DNA of 64,000 nt from Arthrobacter sp. SLBN-100. Lineage in GTDB: Bacteria; Actinomycetota; Actinomycetes; Actinomycetales; Micrococcaceae. Below the pieces are notes generated by a model. The model ran no database searches, was not told where the DNA came from, and saw nothing but the letters and a program-made list of their open reading frames with translations. The DNA lies in the NCBI RefSeq assembly GCF_006715305.1, contig NZ_VFMY01000001.1, forward strand, positions 2,542,001-2,606,000, written 5' to 3'. Made by a program: the position numbers and the translations under genes. Shown here in pieces: positions 7,708-15,432 of the stretch; position 1 is the stretch's first letter, and each line of letters begins with the position of its first letter.

Positions 7708-9249
7708 ATGACGTTCACTGCATCCGAAACCAGCACCCATTACGTGCCCCAGGACCTGCCCACCCACATCCAGCATTACATCAACGGCCAGTTCGTCGAC
7801 TCCGTGGGCGGCAAGACCTTCGATGTCCTGGACCCTGTGTCCAACCGGAATTACGCCACCGCTGCGGCAGGCCAAAAGGAAGACATCGACCTCGCTGTCG
7901 CCGCCGCACGCGAGGCATTCGTTAACGGCCCGTGGCCGAAGATGAAGCCCCGCGAGCGCGCCCGCGTCCTGAACAAAATTGCCGACGCCGTCGAGGCCCA
8001 GGAAGCCCGGCTCGCCGAACTCGAAACCTTCGACACCGGCCTGCCGATCACCCAGGCCAAGGGCCAGGCCCTCCGCGCGGCCGAGAACTTCCGCTTCTTC
8101 GCGGACCTGATCGTGGCCCAGTTCGACGACGCCATGAAGGTCCCTGGTTCGCAGATCAACTACGTGAACCGCAAGCCCATCGGCGTCGCCGGCCTGATCA
8201 CGCCGTGGAACACCCCGTTCATGCTGGAGTCCTGGAAGCTCGCCCCGGCCCTGGCCACCGGCAACACCGTGGTCCTCAAGCCCGCCGAGTTCACCCCGCT
8301 GTCCGCCTCGCTCTGGGCCGCCATCTTCCAGGACGCGGGCCTGCCCGATGGAGTGTTCAACCTGGTCAATGGCCTGGGCGAGGAAGCCGGCGACGCACTG
8401 GTCAAGCACCCGGACGTCCCGCTGATCTCCTTCACCGGTGAAACCACCACCGGGCAGACGATCTTCCGCAACGCTGCTGCCAACCTCAAGGGCCTGTCCA
8501 TGGAGCTCGGCGGCAAGTCCCCCTGCGTTGTGTTCGCCGACGCCGACCTGGACGCCGCGATCGACTCGGCCCTGTTCGGGGTCTTCTCCCTCAACGGCGA
8601 ACGCTGCACCGCCGGCTCCCGCATCCTCGTTGAGCGCGCGGTTTACGACGAGTTCTGCGAGAAATACGCCGCGCGGGCGAAGAACATCGTGGTGGGTGAC
8701 CCGCACGATCCCAAAACCCAGGTGGGCGCCTTGGTCCACCCGGAGCACTACGACAAGGTGGCCTCCTACGTGGAGATCGGGAAGTCCGAAGGCCGCCTCC
8801 TCGCCGGCGGCGGACGGCCCGAGCACCTGCCCGCAGGCAACTACATCGCACCCACGGTGTTCGCCGACGTCGCCCCGGAGGCGCGGATCTTCCAGGAGGA
8901 AATCTTCGGTCCCGTTGTGGCCATCACCCCGTTCGAGAACGACGACGAGGCCCTCGCCCTGGCGAACAACACGAAGTACGGGCTGGCTGCCTACATCTGG
9001 ACCCAGAACCTGACCCGCGCGCACAACTTCTCCCAGAACGTCGAAGCCGGCATGGTGTGGCTGAACAGCCACAACGTCCGCGACCTGCGCACCCCGTTCG
9101 GCGGCGTCAAAGCCTCCGGCCTGGGCCACGAGGGCGGCTACCGCTCGATCGACTTCTACACCGACCAGCAGGCCGTGCACATCACCCTCGGCTCGGTCCA
9201 CACGCCCAAGTTCGGCAGCATCGAAGCCTCCGCCGCCAACGAGGGCTAA
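7708..9249 (+). CDS. hpaE: 5-carboxymethyl-2-hydroxymuconate semialdehyde dehydrogenase
   Basis: A 513-residue NAD-dependent aldehyde dehydrogenase. The catalytic cysteine is Cys300 in NGERCTAGSRIL and the general base is Glu266 in SMELGGKSP; IGVAGLITPWNTPF is the cofactor-side motif. Assignment to the HpaE branch follows from overall resemblance and from the gene lying directly before hpaD, hpaH and hpaI: it oxidises the ring-cleavage semialdehyde to 5-carboxymethyl-2-hydroxymuconate. The ATG at 7708 follows AAGGA with a normal spacer; a longer open frame to 7678 begins inside the palindromic repeat region and was not used. Confidence 0.9.
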   Translation: MTFTASETSTHYVPQDLPTHIQHYINGQFVDSVGGKTFDVLDPVSNRNYATAAAGQKEDIDLAVAAAREAFVNGPWPKMKPRERARVLNKIADAVEAQEARLAELETFDTGLPITQAKGQALRAAENFRFFADLIVAQFDDAMKVPGSQINYVNRKPIGVAGLITPWNTPFMLESWKLAPALATGNTVVLKPAEFTPLSASLWAAIFQDAGLPDGVFNLVNGLGEEAGDALVKHPDVPLISFTGETTTGQTIFRNAAANLKGLSMELGGKSPCVVFADADLDAAIDSALFGVFSLNGERCTAGSRILVERAVYDEFCEKYAARAKNIVVGDPHDPKTQVGALVHPEHYDKVASYVEIGKSEGRLLAGGGRPEHLPAGNYIAPTVFADVAPEARIFQEEIFGPVVAITPFENDDEALALANNTKYGLAAYIWTQNLTRAHNFSQNVEAGMVWLNSHNVRDLRTPFGGVKASGLGHEGGYRSIDFYTDQQAVHITLGSVHTPKFGSIEASAANEG

Positions 9250-9317
9250 GTCCAGGCACCCGGGCCGCCAGCCGTCGTCGTACTTCCCAAAAACCCTTTC
9301 AAGGAAGAGAGCACACT

Positions 9318-10403
9318 ATGACCAACTTCGTTCCCACCCCCACCGTTCCGGCACCGGACATCGTCCGCTGCGCCTACATGGACATCGTGGTCACCGACCT
9401 CGCCAAATCCCGCGAGTTCTACGTCGACGTCCTGGGCCTGCACGTCACCGAAGAAGACGAGAACACCATCTACCTGCGGTCCCTGGAAGAGTTCATCCAC
9501 CACAACCTGGTGCTGCGCAAGGGACCCATCGCCGCCGTCGCCGCCTTCGCCTACCGGGTGAAGTCCCCCGCCGAGGTGGACGCCGCCGAGGCCTATTACA
9601 AGGAACTTGGCTGCCGGACCGAACGCCGCGTCGGCGGCTTCACCAAGGGCGTTGGCGACTCCGTCCGGGTGGAGGACCCGCTGGGCTTCCCCTACGAGTT
9701 CTTCTACGACGTGGAGCACGTGGAGCGCCTTACCCAGCGCTACGACCTCTACTCCGCCGGCGAACTGGTCCGCTTGGACCACTTCAACCAGGTCACCCCG
9801 GACGTGCCCCGCGGCCGGGCCTACCTGGAGGACCTCGGCTTCCGCGTCTCCGAAGACATCAAGGATTCCGACGGCGTCACGTACGCCGCCTGGATGCACC
9901 GCAAGCAGACGGTCCACGACACCGCCCTCACCGGCGGCAACGGTCCCCGCATGCACCACGTCGCGTTCGCCACCCACGAGAAGCACAACATCATCCAGAT
10001 CTGCGACAAGATGGGCGCCCTGCGGATCAGCGACCGGATCGAACGCGGCCCGGGCCGGCACGGCGTATCGAACGCGTTCTACCTCTACATCCTGGACCCG
10101 GACGGCCACCGCATCGAGATCTACACCCAGGACTACTACACCGGCGACCCGGACAACCCCACCATCACCTGGGACGTCCACGACAACCAGCGCCGCGACT
10201 GGTGGGGCAACCCCGTGGTCCCGTCCTGGTACACCGAAGCCTCCCTGGTCCTGGACCTGGACGGCAACCCGCAGCCCGTGATCGTGCGTGAGGAAAAGAG
10301 CGAAATGGCAGTCACCGTGGGCGCCGACGGCTTCTCCTACACCCGCAAAGACGCTTCGTCCGATGGGGACCGGACGGGCTTCAAGCTGGGGGCGCAGCTG
10401 TAG
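9318..10403 (+). CDS. hpaD: 3,4-dihydroxyphenylacetate 2,3-dioxygenase (extradiol, VOC fold)
   Basis: A 361-residue type I extradiol dioxygenase that opens the homoprotocatechuate ring between C2 and C3. The metal ligands are His155 (VRLDHFNQ), His214 (RMHHVAF) and Glu267 (RIEIYTQDYY), the same residue numbers as in the well-studied homoprotocatechuate dioxygenases of Brevibacterium (iron) and Arthrobacter MndD (manganese), so either Fe(II) or Mn(II) is possible. The start is the ATG at 9318 behind AAGGAAGAG; the upstream open frame overlaps hpaE and is not credible. Two bases separate its stop from hpaH, indicating co-translation. Confidence 0.95.
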   Translation: MTNFVPTPTVPAPDIVRCAYMDIVVTDLAKSREFYVDVLGLHVTEEDENTIYLRSLEEFIHHNLVLRKGPIAAVAAFAYRVKSPAEVDAAEAYYKELGCRTERRVGGFTKGVGDSVRVEDPLGFPYEFFYDVEHVERLTQRYDLYSAGELVRLDHFNQVTPDVPRGRAYLEDLGFRVSEDIKDSDGVTYAAWMHRKQTVHDTALTGGNGPRMHHVAFATHEKHNIIQICDKMGALRISDRIERGPGRHGVSNAFYLYILDPDGHRIEIYTQDYYTGDPDNPTITWDVHDNQRRDWWGNPVVPSWYTEASLVLDLDGNPQPVIVREEKSEMAVTVGADGFSYTRKDASSDGDRTGFKLGAQL

Positions 10404-10405
10404 CC

Positions 10406-11191
10406 ATGCTGGATGCCAAGACCATTGAGGCCATTGCCGATGAACTGCTCGAAGCCGGCCGGAGCCGGACCCCGGTCCCGCGCCTGACGGCCCGTTACCC
10501 GCACATGACGGTGGAGGATTCCTATGCGGTGCAGCAGCTGTGGCGGCGGCGGAACGAGGAGGCCGGCCGGGCCCTGGTGGGGCGCAAGATCGGCCTCACG
10601 TCCAAGGCAATGCAGGACGCCACAGGCATCACCGAACCCGACTACGGCGCCATATTTGACGACATGGTCCTGGATACCGGCTGCTCCGTGGAATGGGACC
10701 AGTACACCCACCCCCGGGTCGAGGTGGAACTCGCCTTCGTCCTGAAGGACGGGCTCAAAGGACCCGGTGTCACCATCTTCGACGTCCTGAAAGCCACCGA
10801 CTACGTGGTCCCGGCCCTCGAAATCCTCGACTCCCGGATCGAGATGGAGGGCCGGACCATCGTGGACACCATCTCCGACAACGCCGCCATGGGCGCCATG
10901 GTGGTGGGCGGCCGTCCGGTAAAGCCCGACGCCGTGGACCTCCGCTGGGTCTCCGCCATCCTGTACAAGAACCAGACCGTTGAAGAAACCGGGGTGGCCG
11001 CCGGGGTGCTGGACCACCCGGCCAACGGTGTCCACTGGCTGGCCAACAAAATCGCCGCCCACGGTGATTCGCTGAAGGCCGGTGACATCATCCTCGCCGG
11101 CTCCTTCACCCGCCCGCTCTGGGTCTACAAGGGCGACACCGTCCACGCCGACTACGGACCCCTGGGGAGTGTCACATGCCGCTTCGAATAG
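10406..11191 (+). CDS. hpaH: 2-oxo-hept-4-ene-1,7-dioate hydratase
   Basis: A 261-residue FAH-fold hydratase of the HpaH/MhpD type, adding water to the dienoate formed after decarboxylation and isomerisation in the homoprotocatechuate pathway. Typical features are GRKIGLTSKAMQDATGI, the HPRVEVELAFVL segment with acidic metal ligands, and AGSFTRPLWV near the C terminus. It starts two bases after hpaD and overlaps hpaI by 16 bases. Length is normal for the family. Confidence 0.92.
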   Translation: MLDAKTIEAIADELLEAGRSRTPVPRLTARYPHMTVEDSYAVQQLWRRRNEEAGRALVGRKIGLTSKAMQDATGITEPDYGAIFDDMVLDTGCSVEWDQYTHPRVEVELAFVLKDGLKGPGVTIFDVLKATDYVVPALEILDSRIEMEGRTIVDTISDNAAMGAMVVGGRPVKPDAVDLRWVSAILYKNQTVEETGVAAGVLDHPANGVHWLANKIAAHGDSLKAGDIILAGSFTRPLWVYKGDTVHADYGPLGSVTCRFE

Positions 11192-11991
11192 AGGACACTT
11201 TCCGGGATGCCTTAGCTGTACAAAAACACAAAGCAGGCCGTCCGCTGGCGGGGATGTGGGTGTGCTCCGGCAGCCCACTCATCGCAGAACTCTGCGCCGG
11301 ATCCGGCCTGGACTGGCTCCTGGTGGACGCGGAGCACAGCCCCAACGGCCTCGAATCCATCCTCGCCCAACTCCAGGCCATCCACGGCTACCCCGTCCAC
11401 ACCATGGTCCGGCCGCCCGTGAACGACACCGTGGTGATCAAGCAGTACCTGGACCTGGGCGTCCAGAACCTCCTGATCCCCATGGTCAACTCCGTCACGG
11501 AGGCCGAGGCCGCGGTGGCCGCCACCCGCTACCCGCCGCAGGGTGTCCGCGGGGTTGGTTCGGCGCTGGCCCGCGCCGCCCGCTGGAACCGGGTCCCGGA
11601 CTACCTGGCCCGCGCCGGTGCGACCATCAGCGTCACCGTCCAGATCGAATCGACGGCGGCCGTGGACGCCGTGGCAGACATCCTTAAGGTCGACGGCGTC
11701 GATGCCATCTTCCTGGGACCTTCCGATCTTGCCGCCTCCATGGGCCTGCTGGGCCAGCAGGAACACCCTGAGGTGCGTGCCGCCGTCGAACACTGCCTCG
11801 CCGCCGCAAAAGCAGCCGGGAAACCCGCGGGCGTGAACGCCTTCAACCCGGACACCGCCCGCGGCTATCTGGCCTCCGGCGCGGCGTTCATCCTCGTCGG
11901 GGCCGACGTCGCCCTCCTGGCCAGGGGGTCCGAAGCCCTCGCCGCGCAATACATCAAGCCATCTGACGGCGAAACGCCCGCCGGCTACTAG
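11176..11991 (+). CDS. hpaI: 4-hydroxy-2-oxoheptane-1,7-dioate aldolase
   Basis: A 271-residue class II pyruvate aldolase of the HpcH/HpaI family. It would split 4-hydroxy-2-oxoheptanedioate into pyruvate and succinic semialdehyde, the last ring-derived step. Motifs include MWVCSGSPLIAEL, DWLLVDAEHSPN (metal/base region), TVQIESTAAVDAV (metal-binding Glu) and DAIFLGPSDLAASMG. It overlaps hpaH by 16 bases and closes the operon. The aldehyde dehydrogenase at 15433 could in principle use the semialdehyde product, but it lies 3.4 kb downstream behind unrelated genes. Confidence 0.93.
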   Translation: MPLRIEDTFRDALAVQKHKAGRPLAGMWVCSGSPLIAELCAGSGLDWLLVDAEHSPNGLESILAQLQAIHGYPVHTMVRPPVNDTVVIKQYLDLGVQNLLIPMVNSVTEAEAAVAATRYPPQGVRGVGSALARAARWNRVPDYLARAGATISVTVQIESTAAVDAVADILKVDGVDAIFLGPSDLAASMGLLGQQEHPEVRAAVEHCLAAAKAAGKPAGVNAFNPDTARGYLASGAAFILVGADVALLARGSEALAAQYIKPSDGETPAGY

Positions 11992-12003
11992 CCCGGGTGG
12001 TGA

Positions 12004-12049
12004 TTGAGCCCGTCGAAACCAACCCGGCGGTTCAGCCCGTCAAAACCAA
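12004..12049. repeat. Short direct repeat after hpaI
   Basis: TTGAGCCCGTCGAAACCAA (12004-12022) is repeated with two changes as TTCAGCCCGTCAAAACCAA (12031-12049), a 27-base period. The unit is the complement of a GGTTTCGACGGGCTCAA motif that I recognise as a common intergenic repeat in this group. No coding role is seen. Confidence 0.5.
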
Positions 12050-12077
12050 TGCCCCTGTAGACGGCCAGATAAAAGCA

Positions 12078-12090
12078 AGTACTGAGTACT
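12078..12090. promoter_or_regulatory. Palindrome upstream of the large exported protein
   Basis: AGTACTGAGTACT is a perfect palindrome around one central base, inside a larger stem (GCAAG at 12075-12079 pairing with CTTGC at 12095-12099). It lies about 100 bases before the chosen start of the exported protein and is a candidate operator or leader hairpin. I do not recognise the factor. Confidence 0.4.
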
Positions 12091-12193
12091 CGTGCTTGCC
12101 CGGCCGTCCGACCCTATGTTTACGGGCAGAGCCATCTTTTACGCGTTCCCGGCTGGCCACGGTTCTCTACGCACCAATGAAGCGGTGAGGCAT

Positions 12194-14437
12194 TTGTCTA
12201 TTTCCACCCAGGCCCCAACTTCGTTCAGAGGTCGCAGGACTTCCTGGCTTTTCACAAGGCGGGGAGGTGGTTTCCCGGCTGGTCTTCGTCTGCGCGGGTC
12301 GCGGGATCTGCGGCTTTATGCACTGCTGACAGTACTGCTGCTTGCGCTCGGTGGTGTCCTGGCCGTGCCGGTTGCGTCGTCTGCTGCTGAGGGTGACGTT
12401 GGAGTCGAGGGCCCGTCGCATTCGGGGACGGGAACGCCGACGGGTACGAAGCGGGCCACGAGTTCGTTGTGGTTCAACGACGGGGCCTGGTGGGGGAACC
12501 TGTGGGACACGGCCAGCTCGGATTTCCATATCTTCCGGTTCAGCGCCGGAACGTGGGTAGATACGGGTGTGCTGACGGAACCGAGGGCGAACACGCATCA
12601 TGACGTGTTGTGGGACGGGACGACGTTGTATGTGGCGAGCTACCGGTTCGTCAATGATGGCCTGCCGGCTGAGCCGAACTTCCCGACGACGATGCGGCGT
12701 TACAGCTACGACCCGGTTAAGAAGACGTACTCGCTGCTGACTTCCACAAACATCAACAACTACCGCGTTGAGGCCCTGACCATCGATAAGGACTCCACTG
12801 GCCGGGTGTGGGCCACCTGGCAGCAGGGGAACCAAATCTACCTGAACGTCACTGCCACGGACGGCAAGACCTGGGGGACCCCATTCGCTCATCCAGCGTC
12901 GTTAAGCAACGTGTCCGGGGACGACACGTCGGCTGTCATCGCGTTCGGACCCGGCAAGATGGGTGTGATGTGGAGCCGACAGGTTGGTGACTCCACGGAC
13001 GGCATGTACTGGAGCTACCACGTCGATGGAGCGCTGAATACCGACTGGACCGCTCCTGTGGCGGCGGTGTCAGGACTGCGCAGCAGTGATGACCATATGA
13101 ACTTGAAGTGGCTGGACTCCTCGGGTGGCCAGGTTTTCGCCGCAGTCAAGACGTCCTTCACGTCGGCGTCCCAGCCGCTGGTCCAGCTGTTGGCGTTCAG
13201 TGGAACGACGTGGTCCGCATACCCGATCGCGGCTGTGTCGGAGTGCCCGAACCGGGTGATCGTCCTGATTGACGAGAGCACCCGGATGCTGCGGACGTTC
13301 GCTACCTATCCGAAACCGGGTGGCACGACGAACGCCGGTGTTTGCACCAGTTCGGGGGGTGCGGTCTACGAGAAATCCACGCCGCTGGACAACATCAACT
13401 TCACCACCGCGAAGACGGTTCGTATCGTGGACGCGGACCAGTATGTCCACAACGTCGCGTCGACGAAGCAGAATCTCAACAGTGCGGCGCGGGGCACTGC
13501 CAACAGCGGCCTGCTGGTGCTCTCCGATGTGAATGCCACGAGCAGGTACTGGCACTTTTACGACCCCAGCAGCGGTGGTGGCAGTAGTGATACGACCGCT
13601 CCGACCCTGACGGCTACGGCTCCGGCTGCCGCTGCCACCGGGGTGGCGGTGACGGCGAACGTGACGGGCTCGTTCTCGGAGGAAATGGATCAGTCGACGG
13701 TCACGTCGAACACGTTTACGTTGACGGCGGGGACGACGACGGTGCCGGCCACGGTGACGGCCACGGTGACGGCCACGGTGACGTACAACAGCACGGACAA
13801 AGTTGCGACGCTGGACCCCAGTACGGATCTGGCGCCGGGCACCACGTACACAGCGACAATCAGGGGCGGCTCCGGCGGCGTCAAAGATGTTGCCGGTAAC
13901 GCGATAGCGTCGGACAGGACCTGGACCTTCACCACGGCTTCCGCGGCCGGCAGCACGTCGGAGACCGTCACGCTCACGGCCATCGCCGACAGCTATGTGT
14001 CGAGCGGAGCCACGGGGACGAACTATGGCACGAGTACCGCGTTATGGGTGGACAACAGCCCCGTGCAGGTCACGTACCTGAAGTTCGACCTGTCGGCGTA
14101 TGCGGGCAGGACGCTGGAGAGCGCCACGTTGCAGCTGGGTAGCGCCGAGAATGGGTCGACGGGTAAGCAGAACGTCAAGCTGGTTGCCGATGACAGCTGG
14201 ACCGAGGGCGGGATCACGTACAACAACCGCCCGGCGGCCGGCACCAGCATCGGCACGCTCGGCCCGACAGCCACCAACACCAGCTACAGCGTTCCGCTGA
14301 CGGTCACTGGCCTGGCCGCCGAGCTCGGCCAACAGCTCTCACTTGGCCTGGACACCAGCAGCAGCGACGGCCTGCTCCTCAGCTCCAAGGAGGCCGGCAG
14401 CGCGGCCGCACCCCGGCTGGTGCTCACACTGAGGTAG
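12194..14437 (+). CDS. Exported beta-propeller-like / Ig-like / DNRLRE (CBM96-type) protein
   Basis: About 747 residues. A basic N terminus and the hydrophobic run LYALLTVLLLALGGVLAV ending SSAAEG form a signal sequence. Then come about 400 residues of tryptophan-rich repeats (SLWFNDGAWWG, WATWQQGNQIYLNV) that look like a sialidase-type propeller, an SbsA-like Ig domain (starting DTTAPTLTATAPAAAATGV) and a C-terminal DNRLRE/CBM96-like carbohydrate-binding domain (ADSYVSSGATGTNYGTS, EGGITYNNRP). A cell-surface polysaccharide role is inferred. Start is uncertain: TTG 12194 behind GGTGAGG is preferred, while in-frame ATGs lie at 12092 and 12116. Codons here end in G (acg, gcg, ttg) far more than in the hpa genes, a hint of transfer. 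No catalytic residues could be assigned. Confidence 0.75.
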   Translation: MSISTQAPTSFRGRRTSWLFTRRGGGFPAGLRLRGSRDLRLYALLTVLLLALGGVLAVPVASSAAEGDVGVEGPSHSGTGTPTGTKRATSSLWFNDGAWWGNLWDTASSDFHIFRFSAGTWVDTGVLTEPRANTHHDVLWDGTTLYVASYRFVNDGLPAEPNFPTTMRRYSYDPVKKTYSLLTSTNINNYRVEALTIDKDSTGRVWATWQQGNQIYLNVTATDGKTWGTPFAHPASLSNVSGDDTSAVIAFGPGKMGVMWSRQVGDSTDGMYWSYHVDGALNTDWTAPVAAVSGLRSSDDHMNLKWLDSSGGQVFAAVKTSFTSASQPLVQLLAFSGTTWSAYPIAAVSECPNRVIVLIDESTRMLRTFATYPKPGGTTNAGVCTSSGGAVYEKSTPLDNINFTTAKTVRIVDADQYVHNVASTKQNLNSAARGTANSGLLVLSDVNATSRYWHFYDPSSGGGSSDTTAPTLTATAPAAAATGVAVTANVTGSFSEEMDQSTVTSNTFTLTAGTTTVPATVTATVTATVTYNSTDKVATLDPSTDLAPGTTYTATIRGGSGGVKDVAGNAIASDRTWTFTTASAAGSTSETVTLTAIADSYVSSGATGTNYGTSTALWVDNSPVQVTYLKFDLSAYAGRTLESATLQLGSAENGSTGKQNVKLVADDSWTEGGITYNNRPAAGTSIGTLGPTATNTSYSVPLTVTGLAAELGQQLSLGLDTSSSDGLLLSSKEAGSAAAPRLVLTLR
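13748..13783 (+). repeat. 12-base tandem repeat, three exact copies, within the Ig-like domain
   Basis: The unit GCCACGGTGACG is repeated three times without change and encodes ATVT three times in one strand of the Ig-like domain. In-frame unit length means copy number could vary without breaking the gene. Confidence 0.85.
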
Positions 14438-14446
14438 GTTGCAACG

Positions 14447-15241
14447 GTGTATCGGACAGAAGTAAGCGGTCTTTCGATTGCCTACGAACGGACCGGTAAG
14501 GGCCCGGCGTTGGTGCTGCTGCATGGCTTTTCCCTGGATTCACGGATGTGGCGGCCACAACTGGAAGAACTCTCCGATGACTTCACGGTGTTTGCCTGGG
14601 ATGCTCCCGGCGCAGGCCGCTCCTCCGATCCTCCCGGCCCCTTTGGACTCGGGGATTGGGCAGATTGCCTTGCCGGCTGCCTCCGTGCTGCCGGGCTCAT
14701 GCGAGCACACATTCTTGGCCTTTCCTGGGGAGGAATCCTCGCGCAGGAGTTCTACCGTCGCCACCCGTCGTTCGTGGAGTCGCTGGTCCTGGCCGACACA
14801 TATGCCGGCTGGAAAGGCTCCCTTCGCGATCCGCTTCCCCAACAGCGCCTTGACGCTTGCCTTCGTGATGCCTCGCTGCCGCCGGACGACTTTGTGGCAA
14901 AGTACCTTCCATCGATGTTCAGCCGCTCCCCTGGCCGGCAAGCCCTCGAGGAACTGGCGGGCATCATGCGCGGCTTCCATCCCTCAGGCTTCCGTCTGAT
15001 GGCTAAGGCATCCGCCGTGGACACCCGTGAGATCCTGCCGACAATAGCCGTTCCCACCCTGCTGCTGTGGGGAGAATCGGACGGAAGATCGCCCATTACT
15101 GTTGCGCACCAGTTGCATGAGGGCATCGCCGGTGCACGGCTTTCTGTCATTCGTGAAGCCGGGCACGTCAGCAATCTGGAAAACCCGGAAGCATTCAATA
15201 CGGAGATCCGCGACTTCTGCCTCAGGATCCCGCACTCGTAG
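14447..15241 (+). CDS. Alpha/beta-fold hydrolase
   Basis: A 264-residue alpha/beta hydrolase. The oxyanion-hole motif LLHGFSLDSRMW, the nucleophile elbow GLSWGG (Ser, residue about 93), an acidic residue in LLLWGESDGRSP and the catalytic histidine in EAGHVSNLENPEAF form a complete triad. Substrate is unknown; the family includes esterases, C-C bond hydrolases and haloperoxidase-like proteins. The GTG at 14447 lies 9 bases after the previous stop behind AGGTAGG, which suggests co-transcription with the exported protein. No signal peptide. Confidence 0.85.
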   Translation: MYRTEVSGLSIAYERTGKGPALVLLHGFSLDSRMWRPQLEELSDDFTVFAWDAPGAGRSSDPPGPFGLGDWADCLAGCLRAAGLMRAHILGLSWGGILAQEFYRRHPSFVESLVLADTYAGWKGSLRDPLPQQRLDACLRDASLPPDDFVAKYLPSMFSRSPGRQALEELAGIMRGFHPSGFRLMAKASAVDTREILPTIAVPTLLLWGESDGRSPITVAHQLHEGIAGARLSVIREAGHVSNLENPEAFNTEIRDFCLRIPHS

Positions 15242-15276
15242 TTTCCTGACCAGGGAGCCGGGCACACGAAAGCCCC

Positions 15277-15408
15277 TCAGCTGCCGCAGCGGGTAGCCAC
15301 CGCAATCGGCGTTCCCTCAACGTCAAGGGTCCTGCGCGAAAAGACAAGAGAACCGGCCGGCAGGTAACGCAGACTGGGAGCAACCCGCCGGTCATCCGGC
15401 TCGCGCGT
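15277..15408 (-). pseudogene. C-terminal remnant of a GntR/UTRA-type regulator (tentative)
   Basis: On the minus strand, between the hydrolase and the aldehyde dehydrogenase, a 44-codon open stretch bounded by stops reads RYLPAGSLVFSRR and TLDVEGTPIAVATRC before its stop. This resembles the C-terminal strands of UTRA ligand domains of GntR regulators. It has no start codon and no upstream DNA-binding part, so if real it is a truncated leftover. The match is from memory of the family pattern and is tentative. Confidence 0.4.
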
Positions 15409-15432
15409 TTGCTACTCGGAGTGGAGTATCTC

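Noticed and set aside
12050..12180. Possible c-di-GMP riboswitch before the exported protein
   Set aside because: Some GGC/GCC segments look suggestive, but the invariant core elements of the class could not be matched.
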